From assembly GCA_949358305.1 (NCBI GenBank), contig OX442315.1, forward strand, positions 13,232,427-13,296,426: a stretch of DNA of 64,000 bases, given 5' to 3'. Shown one piece after another: positions 20,901 to 32,900 of this stretch. Below the pieces are notes generated by a model. The model was not told the DNA's origin and ran no database searches. It was given only the letters and a program-made list of their open reading frames with translations. Origin of the DNA: Strigamia acuminata (Eukaryota; Arthropoda; Chilopoda; Geophilomorpha; Linotaeniidae). The translations under genes and the position numbers were made by a program. How positions within the stretch are numbered: the stretch's first letter is position 1; each line of letters starts with the position of its first letter.

Positions 20901-23900
20901 TTGTGCTGTATAAATAAGTGTCACCGTTCGACAGAGCGCTAAATTGTACAGTGGAAACATTATAAAAACATTTTAATTAGTTATTTTTCAAATTTGTGGT
21001 TTTTTATGGTTATTTTCAAATTTTTTCAAATTGTCCGCCAAATTTTCCATGCGGTCGTTGGTTAGGATCGAAAAAATCGTACATTCTTTCAAACAAATAA
21101 AAAAAAAATACACAGGCTTTGGTAGAATTGTATCCTTGTAAAATGAGCCTGGTTTCAGAATTTTTAAATCCTTTTTTAGTACCGAAAACATCAAAATTCA
21201 TATCGAGCGAACATTTTGGCATCCATTAAAGGACACGGGTTCCGCCAGGTGGCGCACCGGTTAGATTACATTTTGCTGTAAATCAGCATTTTCTCCCTTT
21301 TAATATCAATTTTATCGTTATAATTGGAAAGTAGACCAAAAACTGCACCAGAAAAGTCTACTTTCCAATCTTAAGATTAATTTTTTAATTTTTTGGAAAT
21401 TACACAAACCGGAAGTTGAAACACACACACCCACACACACAAACATTCAAGTCAAGTTAAATAAAAGCCTTTAAAAAAAGAAAAGTTTTGTCAAATTGAT
21501 ACTTACAGATATTGCTTCGGATAGTTTGCGTTCAGTTACAGAGAAAAGGATTATTCTATATATGATTTTGTAAAAATATCAATATTTTACGACACGAGCT
21601 CATGCATAGGCGGATCTTAGACGAATGAGAAAGGGACATGACATCGGGACGAGTTCTAATGCTATTGGGCTGTACACAGAACCATCCATTGGTTTTGTGC
21701 ACCATCTATTGGCGAAATGTCTCTATGACGTCATTTTGGACAAACAATAGCGCGAAACCAATGGAGAGTTCTGTGTACAGAAATAGTGTTGGTGTCATGT
21801 CTCTTTCTCATTCGTCTAAGGGCGGATCTAGAAAATGTTTTGAGGGGGCCATTGGGGCCATTGGAGCCGTCACGTACCTAATACGGTGCAAACATTGCAC
21901 CAATTACAATAAGAGCCACCTTCGATTAAGAGCTGCGGCTTAGAGGGCCTGTTTTGAATAAGAGCCGCGGCTCTTAATTAAAGAAATATGGAAGGCAAGA
22001 AAAATTAAAAATTAACAAGAAAGTTATTTTAATTTTTTTTAAAATTTTTTTTTTATCTTCCAGGGCCACCCTCCCTGATCCACCAGTGAATGTACAGGAC
22101 TACAGTTTCTTATTTCATTGTAAACTTACGTCATAGGTTTTGGTACTTGAAAAATATTGTTTAGAACGTTGTCCTCTAAGGTTTTCTGTATTCGATTCTG
22201 ATTTCATAATCGAAACATTAAAATTACAATCAGATTTAAATGAATGACCTTGAAAATGGCCTTCAAGGTCAAATTTGATGTCATAATTGGATTGCTCTCA
22301 CCCAGCTTCTTATACGATCGCTTCATCAAAGTTGGCCTAGACCCAATTGCTCAGGAAATATTTGGGGGGAACAGACTTTTGACTCACCGTAAATATTAAG
22401 TATCAAGTGTACCGTATTTACAATAATAGTGAGTTTGCGGTTGCCAATTGTTCCTTATAATTATGAGTTACAAGCTCATAATTATAAAAATGGACTTATA
22501 ACATAACGTAACTCCTCAACTTTTACACTATTTTGTAAAATAAGGGAGCCAATCAGATCGCTTAACACTATTTGAAGCTCCTCCCACTATTGCAAATGGC
22601 GCTGATAGTGCTGATGGAAATTCAAAATGGCTGCTTGACCTGTTTCAACATTCAGCCTCAATCACAATTTCTTTCTGCCATCGAAGGATAGAAACAATTA
22701 AAATCATTCCAGGTAAGCAAATAAATAAACTGGAAGACAATTTTATGTCTGAAAAATGTCAAATTAGTAAAACTACAGATTTTCATTTTCTTTTGCATAT
22801 GGATTTGTTCTACCATTACATACAAGGGATTTGTACTGTTCATATGGTATTTATAAGTATAATTTATAAAATATATTTGTTGTACCGCAAGTGCCTAATC
22901 CAACAAGTAATTATAATTATAATTATGAGCTTGTAACTCATAATTATAAGAAACAATTGGCAACCGCAAACTCACTAGTATTATTAAGTTAAATTGTTGA
23001 AATAAACTATTATAAGTAAGATATTCGCAAGCTTTATTTACTGAAGACAGGATCACGACATGCTTTCTCGTGTTTCCACCTTTAAGGTGCGTTTTCACTT
23101 GCGAATTATGTGCGATTTTTAGAAATTGGACACATTTACGTTTCAACTAAACCAACATATTGAGTGCAGATTGATTGAAGTGTTTTGAATTTGTGATTAT
23201 AAAATTTCTGCTTTCTAAATGCCATCAAAGCACAAATAATACTCTATAAACACTTAAGTAAAACGCTACATTTGAAGTGTTTGTGTTTTAGAAAGTTTTT
23301 GAGCCAAAAACACACATTTGAGGAAGAGACATCACCAAACCAAAACACAAACACCTAAAACACGACTTTGGGATGCAGCTACCGTCTTCCCCCGAATATA
23401 ACACCATGGTGTTGTAGAAAAGGAGTGCGCGAAAAATGGTCTGAACCAAGTGGAAGCGGTTTTCAAAACGTTGCCGAATCGTTCGCACGGGAAGTGCGAC
23501 GCCACGCCAACGTTTTGAAAACCGCTTCCACTTCGTTTCAAACCATTTTTCGCGCACTCCTTTTCTACAACACCATGGTGTTATATTCTGTAACAGACAG
23601 TAATGTTCGAGTTTGGCATAAGCAAAAAAAAAGTCTATACTTTGAATAACTCCAAGATTATCATTTCTCCCATTGGCCTAGTCTCATTATTACGAACTGT
23701 AGACTGTGTACTACCACATTGAAAAGTAGTTATATATATATTTTTTTAATTTTGTGATTATTATAATGATTAAAATGTTTTACATTAACTTTTTTTTATA
23801 ATAAAATGATTTTCCATTCTTAAAATTCAGTTTTTTGCTCTTTTTAATTCAATATACAGGTTTGGTCAATTTATTGGTTGCTTTGTCAGGAAAGCAAACA

Positions 23901-25112
23901 ATTTTTGAATTTTTTTTTTCGATTACAATATCTGTACCTCAAGTGCAATTCTGGTGGTTGGTTCTATTTTTTTGTATCACTACACAAGTGAAATGGCTCG
24001 GCGAATGGGAGAAAGGCTAATCTTGGAGTTAATCAGACTATAGAAGAAGTGGTGTCATCATATGAGGACCCACCATTTTGGGGTTTATTTTCCATTGGAA
24101 ACTCCCAGTTTGCTTTATACGTGGTAATAAATATATGGTGCTAAATAAATATCCAATGGCTACAAATTTCACCACAGCTAAAATTGCTGTTTGTGTACAA
24201 ACGGGATCTAAGAATTTTAAAAACTATATGTGTCTCATTCAAGTGATCCTCTCGTTGAGGATTAGTGGTAGAGTAAATAACGACATACCTGAATCGAACA
24301 ACAAATTTTAAACATTTGTTTTTGAAGCAAGAAATTTTCTATGGAAATTATTTCAAATTGACATTTTTGTGGTGATACGCAGTTTATATCCAAGTTGGTT
24401 TTGATAAAATGATTCACAAGTATGAAACGTTTACCGGGATATGGTTTGTAGGTCAACGAAATCAGTTCGTATTTCTACAGTTAAAGCGTTTTCGTTTAAA
24501 TAATTATAATGATATTACGGTAAATAAATAATACTCTGGGTTAGTTATATTTACATTATTTTGTTCCGGATTTTCAACGCATAGAATTTATGCTGTTTGA
24601 ATATAACAATGTCTTGTAAGTATCTATCCAGAACCGATGCTTGCTGTCGATTTAGAATCATTGTTTTGTTTGTGATGAAAAATAGTCGTTTATTTTCTGA
24701 TCTCATAATTGTTTGAATAATCTGTAAATAAAGATAAAAGACTTAAGGATTGAAGAGAGACATTAAATATTTGTTTTACAGTTTGGTCAATGTTGTCTGC
24801 CCAGACCACTATTAGTCCAAAAGAGGGAAACGTGAAATTTGAAGGAATATTATTCACTTGAACTGCCGCGAATTCATATTTTCCAATCCAATTGTCGCGA
24901 ATTAAATTGAATAAACAGTTTGCTACAAAAATTTGAAAGTAGGTTAGGAGTTGGAAATAAATCTTTACAACTTATCTTTATACCGTGACCACTTTCGTAA
25001 ATAACGAAAATTCTTCTGGAATGTGTGAGTTTTATTGTATTCGATATTTTCAGATACAGTTGATCATTGCAGCGAGAAAGAGAGAGGTTGTCTGTTAAAT
25101 TGTTTCTCGATA
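17921..25112 (-). CDS. Ionotropic receptor IR-A (ligand-gated cation channel), ten visible exons, probable frameshift
   Basis: Chemosensory iGluR-like receptor. Exons in coding order: 24984-25112, 24780-24922, 24555-24721, 24289-24474, 22130-22197, 21507-21555, 20566-20854, 20351-20538, 18217-18467, 17921-18116. Visible parts: an N-terminal domain, S1, M1 (KQYLWTTFLEPFPLTVWLCV), the pore/M3 region (TINMFVMIIF...NAVLYSSLTI), S2 with YYAMKKRSKH, and M4 (ITAFLIIVGGVLVSGIAFLV) before the stop. The first exon(s) with start and signal peptide were not found. Exon 24555-24721 is 167 nt against 168 nt in IR-B, because one base is missing near 24567-24575. This breaks the frame unless corrected, so it may be a pseudogene. 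The donor after exon 20566-20854 is a weak GTGATA, as in IR-B. Confidence 0.75.
18529..18651. repeat. Inverted repeat arm, left, in IR-A intron
   Basis: Contains AAGCGATCGTATAGGAAGTT and TTGACCTTGAAGGCCATTTT. The reverse complement is at 22243-22365, and a diverged relative is at about 36290-36430. It begins with ACAGGGTGTCCCAAAAGTC just upstream, a sequence often found at DNA-transposon ends. Confidence 0.7.
18957..19993. mobile_element. Solo LTR, 1,037 bp, third LTR family
   Basis: Starts TGTCACGG and ends CGTGACA, with AATT on both sides (18953-18956, 19994-19997). It is inserted in a run of 20-bp AAAATTTTTGTAAAAAATTT repeats (18870-18956, resuming at 19994-20045), so the short TSD is less decisive than elsewhere. 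TATA-like CATATAAAAACG is near 19830. There are no coding remnants. Lies in the IR-A intron. Confidence 0.65.
21616..21820. mobile_element. MITE, 205 bp, with 7-bp duplication
   Basis: Inverted ends CTTAGACGAATGAGAAAG / CTTTCTCATTCGTCTAAG are flanked by GGCGGAT on both sides (21609-21615, 21821-21827). Transposon family not certain; a 7-8-bp target would fit a hAT-like or related element. Confidence 0.65.
22243..22365. repeat. Inverted repeat arm, right, in IR-A intron
   Basis: Reverse complement of 18529-18651. The two arms enclose four IR-A exons, plus the exon 22130-22197 that abuts this arm, so they are not the ends of one simple transposon. Confidence 0.7.
22429..22975. mobile_element. 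Mariner-like MITE, 547 bp
   Basis: About 57-bp inverted ends beginning GTGAGTTTGCGGTTGCCAAT and ending with its complement, flanked by TA (22427-22428, 22976-22977). ATAATTATGAG...CTCATAATTAT palindromes lie just inside each end. No transposase. Confidence 0.75.
23394..23588. mobile_element. Short near-perfect hairpin element, 195 bp
   Basis: Two arms of about 80 bp (23394-23475, 23505-23588) with ends GAATATAACACCATGGTGTT. Each arm itself contains the palindrome AACACCATGGTGTT. The ORFs called on both strands are products of this palindrome. No clear TSD was found. Confidence 0.7.
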
Positions 25113-25198
25113 CTTTAAGAAGAAAAGAAAAGTATTTAAATTTAAATGTCAAGAAAACTTGAAAGTGGGAGGGATAATCTCCGTTAAAAACAAACTGT

Positions 25199-25440
25199 TG
25201 TGACTGGTATGGTCTTCGCCATGGCAGCCTGGGGACTGGTTACCATATTGTGGGACGCATACTCACGTAATAATTAGCCAGGGACTCCAGATTGTTGGTT
25301 GTTGGCCTTTAATCCGTTGTCTAGGGGTCGGGGTCTCCCATCTACCCACATGTCGGCCGTGCCGCGAAGGCATGCCACACTAGCAACCGACCCGTCACAC
25401 ACAGGGAGGGATGAAGAATGTATTGTGGGATACAATTCAG
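25199..25440 (+). repeat. Interspersed repeat family R1, copy 1
   Basis: Begins GTGACTGGTATGGTCTTCGC and includes TTGTTGGTTGTTGGCCTTTA and GCAACCGACCCGTCACACAC. Other copies are at 26715-26990, 29547-29690, 38985-39250 and 39540-39850. No tRNA boxes are seen; possibly a MITE or Helitron derivative. It lies just upstream of the first visible IR-A exon and may have displaced the start exon. Confidence 0.7.
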
Positions 25441-25559
25441 ATTGGACACTCGTGGAAATATTGTTACGCGGTAGAGCCGTACCGTGTATCGGCTGGCTCT
25501 ATTCGCTCATGTTGATGCCATTAATGCAATGAAACCTCACTAGACGGCGCTGTGCACCT

Positions 25560-27192
25560 AATTAGATGCACAGACTGATCAATTAAGTTAATGGGGGGAA
25601 CAATAGGTTACTTGGCGAGTGGATTAAGCCAGAGAGCTCAGATTTCTTTTATTCTTCACCTACTACTGTCAGCCGGTTAACGGAGAGACAGGACATAGGT
25701 TTCTAAATCACTAGACAAACACATCATCCTTATTTAACGGTATAATTAAATGAATGATTTATGTTTTAGTTTATAAGTTTGTTTTATATAAATAAATGAT
25801 TAATGTAATAAGAGCTATGACCGAACATTTATAGTAATAAATGTCCGACTTGAGAATCAATAAAGCTAAGAACATTTACATATAAAACTCTGTCTCATTC
25901 TTGAATTTAAATCATGTCACGTTGGTCTAAACAATCCCCGTTAGCCACGTAACAATATTGTTTACATTATTACATAGTGCGATGACCTACTTTTAGCTGA
26001 ATTGGAGCTCCCAATTAATGTGAATAATAAGAAAGAGAGAACCACAGTTAGATTATTGAGCATAGTTGATTCTTTAAGATTATTTGTAAAGCGAATAATT
26101 TGTATGTTTCTGGTAAGGAATTTGCTGATTAATACTGCTGACCTGCCGTATTGCTATAAATGAACAGTTTAAGATATTGATGTGGGCAGCCTGAGCATGT
26201 TTGTTGATGTAAGACACACACTCACCTTAATGTTTGCGTTAAATGTATAACTTGTGATGGTTGTCTGCAAATACTGCACAACAAATTTCTCATGTTTGAG
26301 TTTATGGGAGCCTCGCTTTCTCGTAGGGTCTCTACAGAGTATGTACAGTATTGATATAACTTATTTGCTATTTGTATTTGCTTTTCTTGGACGTTACACG
26401 TATGATGAGGGTTGCTGTATGTGAACAAATGTTTATCCTGACATAACATGTTATGCTTGTTTAACTCTAGCAGTAGCAACTAAAAAAATTTCCTTACTGA
26501 TCCAACCCAGGTCAGTTTTGACTAAAAGCCAAAAACATTTTTTGTAAAAATTTATGAAAATGATTATATTCTATGGTTATTTCATGTTTGTGAAGAAATT
26601 TAACCAATTTGGTATTTATCGAAAAAGTATGCAAGAAATTGCATAAAAATTTTTTTTATAAATTTTTGAATATTTTTTTATTATTGTTTATTACATTTTG
26701 ACGCTCAGTGACATGAAGATGTGCCTGTTGCAGCCTCCATGAGCGGCTACATGGGTCGTACTGGTTAGTATGACAGAATGTTAGTAAGTAACCGACCACG
26801 TCACCCACGGTGCTCACGTCCTGTGTGTGACGGGAAGGTTGCTGGTGTAAAGTGCCTAACAGCACTGCCACACATGGTTAGATGGGAGACTCCGACCCCT
26901 AAACAACGATTAAAGGCCAAAGCCCGACAATCCGGAGTTGATAGAGTTCCGTTAAACATTTACCAGGGTGCCTGGTAGGTTTGCAGTTTGCAATATACAA
27001 GTATGTTTATTTACGATACAAAATGTGGGCTTTTACAGAGTATTCTTTCTATGTAATGTTTATTGACTTGAACATCTAACAGCTGCAAATTCATTTTTTC
27101 TAATCCAATTATTGTTGCGAATCATCTTTAATAATCTTAAATGTTGACTTCGAAATTTCGAAATTACAGTTTATAATTCAGTTACATTGCTG
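25560..27192. other. Intergenic between IR-A and LRR-A: repeats only
   Basis: No gene supported. It contains a repeat shared with 43960-44345 and 45570-45860 (about 25968-26480: GATGACCTAC, GAGCATAGTTGATTCTTTAA, GATATTGATGTGGGCAGCC) and an inverted R1 copy at 26715-26990. The missing first exon of IR-A may be here but could not be identified. Confidence 0.55.
26715..26990 (-). repeat. Interspersed repeat family R1, copy 2
   Basis: Reverse orientation; shares CCGACCACGTCACCCA, TGTGTGACGGG and the AACGATTAAAGGCCAA block with the other copies. Confidence 0.65.
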
Positions 27193-29304
27193 TTAATCTG
27201 TTAAATCGGATTCAGTCAATTGATTTAAATTCTTTCCACTGCTGTGACACTTGAAATTGACAACTCGTTCTTTGTACGATGTCGGTTTAGTCACTAACCA
27301 ACGAATAGATGAATTACATTTGAATGGATTTCCTGAAAGATAAATTATTACATTTGTAGAACACTCCTGCCAATGGTACAAGTACAGGGTGAGCCACAGA
27401 AACCTGTTGCTTTTGTAACAGTAATTACACTGTAACTAATTAAAATTGGCCCACTAATTTTCCTTGGATTTCCACTAAATAAAAACTAAATCATCAGGTA
27501 TCTCTAGCTCACCCTGTACAATGATAGTTAGAATTAGAATTATTCCTAGAATGAAATTAATGATACCATCAAGATGGATCGCTCCTGGTTGACTCCCCAA
27601 TGAATTTAAATAGTCTAATATTGGTTCAAAAGTACTTTGCGCCAATGTTTCCAGCTCGTTGTCATGTAGCTCTAAATTCTTGACTTTGAGATCCTTGAAA
27701 GCATTCTGGGTAATCTGCACAAAAATGATATAAAAATTGTAATCATCCAGAAATGTGTCATTTTGCCAATTCTACACAATTGTGTAATAAAATTTGACTA
27801 AAACAAGTTTTGGGGCAGTTTCCATGAAACCGTGAATGACATCCATTTGTTGCATTCTGCTCACTGACCGAAATAGCCAATGGAAGTTTGTCACACGTTT
27901 CTGGCTAGTTTAAATTTAACAAACAAAAAAATACATACGCTAGAAATTTTATTGTAGCTGAGATTGATTGACACTCTGTATGTGGTATTTCCAAGATTGA
28001 AAACTTGATCTCCAATTGCAGTCAACTTGTTTCCATGCAAATCGATGCGTCTGATAGATGGCAGGTTGTGAAAGGCGTTATTCTTAATTGAAGTAATGCT
28101 GTTTTTGGCTAAATCAATGTCCAAAATCAATGGTAAATACGGAAATGCTTCTTGTGGCACTTCTGTCAATTTATCATCGGTGATTCTAAACCCATCCAGC
28201 TTCTTCAGGTTGGTCAGTGACTTGAAATTGAAAGATGGAAGATTGTTCTCATTCAGAATTATGGTTTCCAAGACGTTCTCAGAACCTGTATAAATTAAAT
28301 ATATTTTTACTCAGTATATCTTTTAGTCTGGATGAATTAATGTACCATGGAATGCGTTGTCATCAATTGAAGACAAGCTCGTTTTTGCTATAAAAACATG
28401 TTTGGCATTGACCGAGCCAAATACTTCGGCTGGAATCGATGTCAATTCGTGTGCGTTTGAGATGGTGATGGAATCCACAGTGGCTGCTGGTTTTGTACTA
28501 AATGTTGACTTTAGGTTAGCCCCGGTGCTTACTCCGTCACAGGTGGTGGAACTGCCCACAGAGATGCAAACGCAAGGGTCGGTTGTCATGTCGGTGCATT
28601 CTGGATCGGCTCTGGCGTATCCGAAGAAAATCAGGCAGCAGTGGAGGAAAACTGCATAAAAATTAAGTAACTAAAGGTTGAAAAATAAACACCGATAATA
28701 AACAAAACACTCTTAATGGAGATATTTTACACATTTTATGTTTAGTGTGTGAATCTGTAAAATGCAAATCTTAATTCTTTTGACCTGAATAAATCGAGTT
28801 CTTGTATGGATGGATGTCCAATTATTGAACATAGGCTAAGACCTTTAACGTTCACTTTACGTTTCTTTGTGCTATAAAAGCAAGTTGTAAAATTTTTTTA
28901 CTCTAAAAATATCGGTTTATTTCAAAAGCCCGCCTGATAGCGCGTTTGGTCTTGGGACTTTCTGATCTCGTCTCGGAAAACTGAGATTTGAAAACGGCCA
29001 AGATGCTTGAAGTGTAGAATCAACCATTTGTGACCAGTGGCATTGACTGTGACCTCCATAAATCACAAAAAATGATATCTCAAAGTGTAATTATCATTTA
29101 GGACTTTGGAAACATTGAATTTGGTTGTAGAAACCCGAAATCTTGAAAATCCACTCTAGTTAATGTATTTGTTTTTGCAGTTTTTAGTGATGGTTTATGG
29201 CTGTTTTTAGTGTTCATAGGGAACGACTAAAAACAGCATAAACAAACTTTGAATGCACTTATTGAGTGTAGTGTATAAATTAAAAACTTACTGATTGCTT
29301 GCAT
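27193..29304 (-). CDS. LRR-A: secreted leucine-rich-repeat protein, Oplophorus-luciferase non-catalytic-subunit-like
   Basis: Five exons in coding order: 29292-29304, 28346-28651, 27939-28285, 27567-27714, 27193-27332. All phases agree and give 317 residues, the size expected for this LRR family. Signal peptide MQAIIFLHCCLIFFGYARA, then a Cys-containing N-cap (DPCVCISVGSSTTCDG). LRRs at about residues 60-250 include LTSIPAEVFG, ITSIKNNAFHNLPSIRRIDL and LHGNKLTAIGDQVF. A C-terminal LRR cap starts GNPFKCNSSIRWLV. No transmembrane segment follows, so it is probably secreted. The 35-kDa Oplophorus subunit shares this architecture, but nothing here shows bioluminescence. Slit/Toll-type LRR proteins are alternatives at the fold level. 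Confidence 0.85.
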
Positions 29305-29546
29305 GATGATTGGTTTTGAAGGTTGTGATGTGTTTGAAGAGAGCAAGAAATTAGCAGCATTTATATACTTTTTTCAGACATCTGTCTCAATTGCTTGAAA
29401 GAAGCAGTCTGACATTCATTATCTTGATAATCAAAAGATTGAGGTTCTTTGCAGATTTATTACATGCAAGAAAAAATAAAGTTAAGGAAAAATGAGTCGG
29501 AGCAATTATTTTTTTCTTGTGAAATTGCGTTTCAGTATCCTGGAAA
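29305..29546 (-). promoter_or_regulatory. 5' flank of LRR-A, duplicated at LRR-B
   Basis: Sequence immediately upstream of the start (containing GCATTTATATACTTTTTTCA, a TATA-like site) is nearly the same as 35402-35640 upstream of LRR-B. It includes the CAGACATCTGTCTCAATTGC block. Probably holds the promoter. Confidence 0.55.
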
Positions 29547-29690
29547 ATGTCTGTAGAGGTTGGAGTCTTTCGTCTACCCAAGTGTTGACGGTGCTGGGAA
29601 GGCACGCCACATCAGCAACCGACCCATCACACACAGGGAAGAATCCCATGAATGACGTGGCTGTTGTTTTCAGAACTCAAAATATCAATG
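29547..29690 (+). repeat. Interspersed repeat family R1, copy 3 (partial)
   Basis: Shares GGTTGGAGTCTTTCGTCTAC, GCACGCCACATCAGCAACCG and CATCACACACAGGGA with R1. Lies between the LRR-A promoter region and LRR-B. Confidence 0.6.
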
Positions 29691-29726
29691 AAAGATGGAT
29701 AAAGTTACTCAAGATAATGTAAATCG

Positions 29727-29840
29727 TGTTAAAAAAGTTTGGAATAATGTAAATCATGTTTAAAAAAGTTTGGAATAATGTAAATCATGTTAAAAAAGTT
29801 TGGAATAATGTAAATCATGTTAAGAAAGTTTGGAATAATC
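29727..29840. repeat. About 29-bp tandem repeat, four copies
   Basis: Head-to-tail copies of a unit containing AAAAAGTTTGGAATAATGTA, just downstream of the LRR-B stop codon. Confidence 0.8.
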
Positions 29841-29938
29841 ATCTTTAATACTTGGTGACTTGCCTACATATTCATTAAGAGATGATCTCTAGATTAAATC
29901 ATGTGACCCTTAGACCAATTAATTCAAATATTTTGCTG

Positions 29939-32900
29939 TTAATCGGTTAAATCGGATTCAGTCAATTGATTTAAATTCTTTCCACTGCTGTGACACTTGA
30001 AATTGGCAACTCGTCTTTTGTACGATGTCGGTTTAGTCACCAACCAACGAATAGATGAATTACATTTGAATGGATTTCCTGAAAGATAAATTATTACATT
30101 TGTAGAACACTCCTGCCAATGGTACAAGTACAGAGTGAGCCACAGAAACCTGTTGCTTTTGAAACAGTAATTACACTGTAACTAATTAAAATTGGGTCCC
30201 ATTTATCATATTGGTCCACTAATTTTCTTTGGATTTCCACTAAATAAAAACTAAATCTCCCACTTACTGACTTTCCCACTAAATTAATTTTTTTGTTTCA
30301 CTATTTTAACTAGACCCAAAATAACTAATTTTTCAACTAAAATTATTTATTTTAACCGAACTGGCTTTTCCACTAAAAACGAAGCAAAGGAACGCATTTG
30401 AGTCATATAATTTTACAGACATAAAAATGACATTTCAAACTCTGAAAGTACAATGGTTTTACTTGTTAGTATTAAATAATAATATTAATTAGTTACGGAG
30501 TAATTAAATTTTTAAAATCATCGGATAGCTCTTGCTCATCTCGTACAAAGATAGTTAGAATTATTCCTAGAATTAAATTAATGATACCTTTAAGATGGAT
30601 CACTCCTGGTTCACTTCCCAATGTATTTAAATAGTCTAATATTGGTTCGAAAGTACTTTGCGCCAATGTTTCCAGCTCGTTGTTTTCTAGCTCTAAATTC
30701 TTGACTTTGAGATCCTTGAAAGCATTCTGGGTAATCTGCACAAAAAATGACATAAAAATTGTAATAATCCAGAAATGTGTGTCATTTTGCCAATTCTACA
30801 CAATACAATTTGACTAGAACAAGTTTTGGGGCAGTCTCCATGAAACCCTGACTAACATTCATTAGTTGCAAATGGCTGTGACTTTCTGCGCACAGACAGA
30901 AATGACCAATGGATGTTTGCAAAGCGTTTCTGGATAGTTTAAATTTAACCAAAAAAAAACACATACGCTGGAAATTTTATTGGAGTTGAGATTGACTGTC
31001 ACTCTATTTTTGGTATCTCCAAGATTGAAAACTTGATCTCCAATTGCAGTCAACTTGTTTCCATGCAAATCGATGAGTTTGACAGATTTCAGGTTGTGAA
31101 AGGCGTTATTCTTAATTGAAGTAATGCTGTTTTTGGCTAAATCAATGTCCAAAATCAATGGTAAATTAGGAAGGGCTTCTTGTGGCACTTCTGTCAATTT
31201 ATCATTGGTGATTCTAAACCCATCCAGCTTCTTCAGGTTGGTCAGTGACTTGAAATTGAACGATGGAAAATTGTTCTCATTCAGAATTATGCTTTCCAAG
31301 ACGTTCTCAGAACCTGTATAAATTAAATATATTTTTACTCAGTAATTCTCTTGTTCTGGATGAATTAATCTACCATGGAATGCGTTGTCATCAATCGAAG
31401 ACAAGCTGGTTTTTGCTATAAAAACATGTTTGGTTTTGACTGAGCCAAATACTTCGGCTGGAATCGATGTCAATTCGTGTGCGTTTGTGATGGTGATGGA
31501 ATCCACAGTGGTTGCTGGTTTTGTACTGAATGTTGACTTTAGGTTAGCTCCGGTGCTTACTCCGTCACAAGTGGTGGAACTGCCCACAGAGATGCAAACG
31601 CAAGGGTCGGTTACCATGTCGGTGCATTTTGGATCGGCTGTGGCGTATCCGAAGAAAATCAGGCAGCAGTGGAAGAAAACTGCATAAAAATTAAATAACT
31701 GAATGTTGAAAAATGAACAAAAAAAACCCTTGATGGAGTCATTTTACACCTTTTATGTTTGGTGTATGAATCTGTCAAATGCAAATCTTAATTCTTTTGA
31801 CCTGAATAAATCGAGTTCTTGTGTAGATGTCCGATTTTTGAACGTAGAACTACATTACTATTACTACGTTTACATGGACTGAATATTTCGAAAAATGTTG
31901 AAAAATGAACAAAAAAAACCCTTGATGGAGTCATTTTACACCTTTTATGTTTGGTGTATGAATCTGTCAAATGCAAATCTTAATTCTTTTGACCTGAATA
32001 AATCGAGTTCTTGTGTAGATGTCCGATTTTTGAACGTAGAACTACATTACTATTACTACGTTTACATGGACTGAATATTTCGAAAAATGTTGAAAAATGA
32101 ACAAAAAAAACCCTTGATGGAGTCATTTTACACCTTTTATGTTTGGTGTATGAATCTGTCAAATGCAAATCTTAATTCTTTTGACCTGAATAAATCGAGT
32201 TCTTGTGTAGATGTCCGATTTTTGAACGTAGAACTACATTACTATTACTACGTTTACATGGACTGAATATTTCGAAAAATGTTGAAAAATGAACAAAAAA
32301 AACCCTTGATGGAGTCATTTTACACCTTTTATGTTTGGTGTATGAATCTGTCAAATGCAAATCTTAATTCTTTTGACCTGAATAAATCGAGTTCTTGTGT
32401 AGATGTCCGATTTTTGAACGTAGAACTACATTACTATTACTACGTTTACATGGACTGAATATTTCGAGTGGTGAATAATTCGAGTGGTGAAGAAATCAAA
32501 TTGTTGTGTTTTCATGCAGAAAATAATTCGTGATCGGGGAAGTGGCGGAAGCGATGCATGCATGCGCAATAAAAGTAGTTCGAGTTCACTCGAATTAAAC
32601 AACCTTCTGCGAGCGATTATTCACTACTCGAATAATCCTTGTCATCCCTGTTTACATGACAGTTATCCATACGGAATATTTCATCTCATTCGAAATATTC
32701 CATGCATGTAAACGTAGTATATGTCCATTTGAATCAAGTACAGAATCAACCATTTGTGACCAGTGGCATTGACAGTGACCTCCAAAAATAACAAAAAATG
32801 ATATCTCAAAGTGTAGTTTTTATTTTGGACTTTGGAAACATTGGTTTTAGTTGTAGAAACCCCTAACTAGGGTTTCTCAAAAACGCACTTTTTGAAAAAC

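Noticed and set aside
18529-22365. Single 3.8-kb DNA transposon bounded by the inverted arms
   Set aside because: The interior contains four IR-A exons in order, so the arms are independent insertions or a local inversion product.
23288-23649. ORFs on both strands around the short hairpin
   Set aside because: Produced by the palindrome; no splice or family evidence.
31788-32360. Three identical 62-codon reverse ORFs
   Set aside because: Identical because they are units of a 192-bp tandem repeat.
31704-32471. CRISPR-like array
   Set aside because: Units are contiguous 192-bp tandem copies with no unique spacers, and the genome is eukaryotic.
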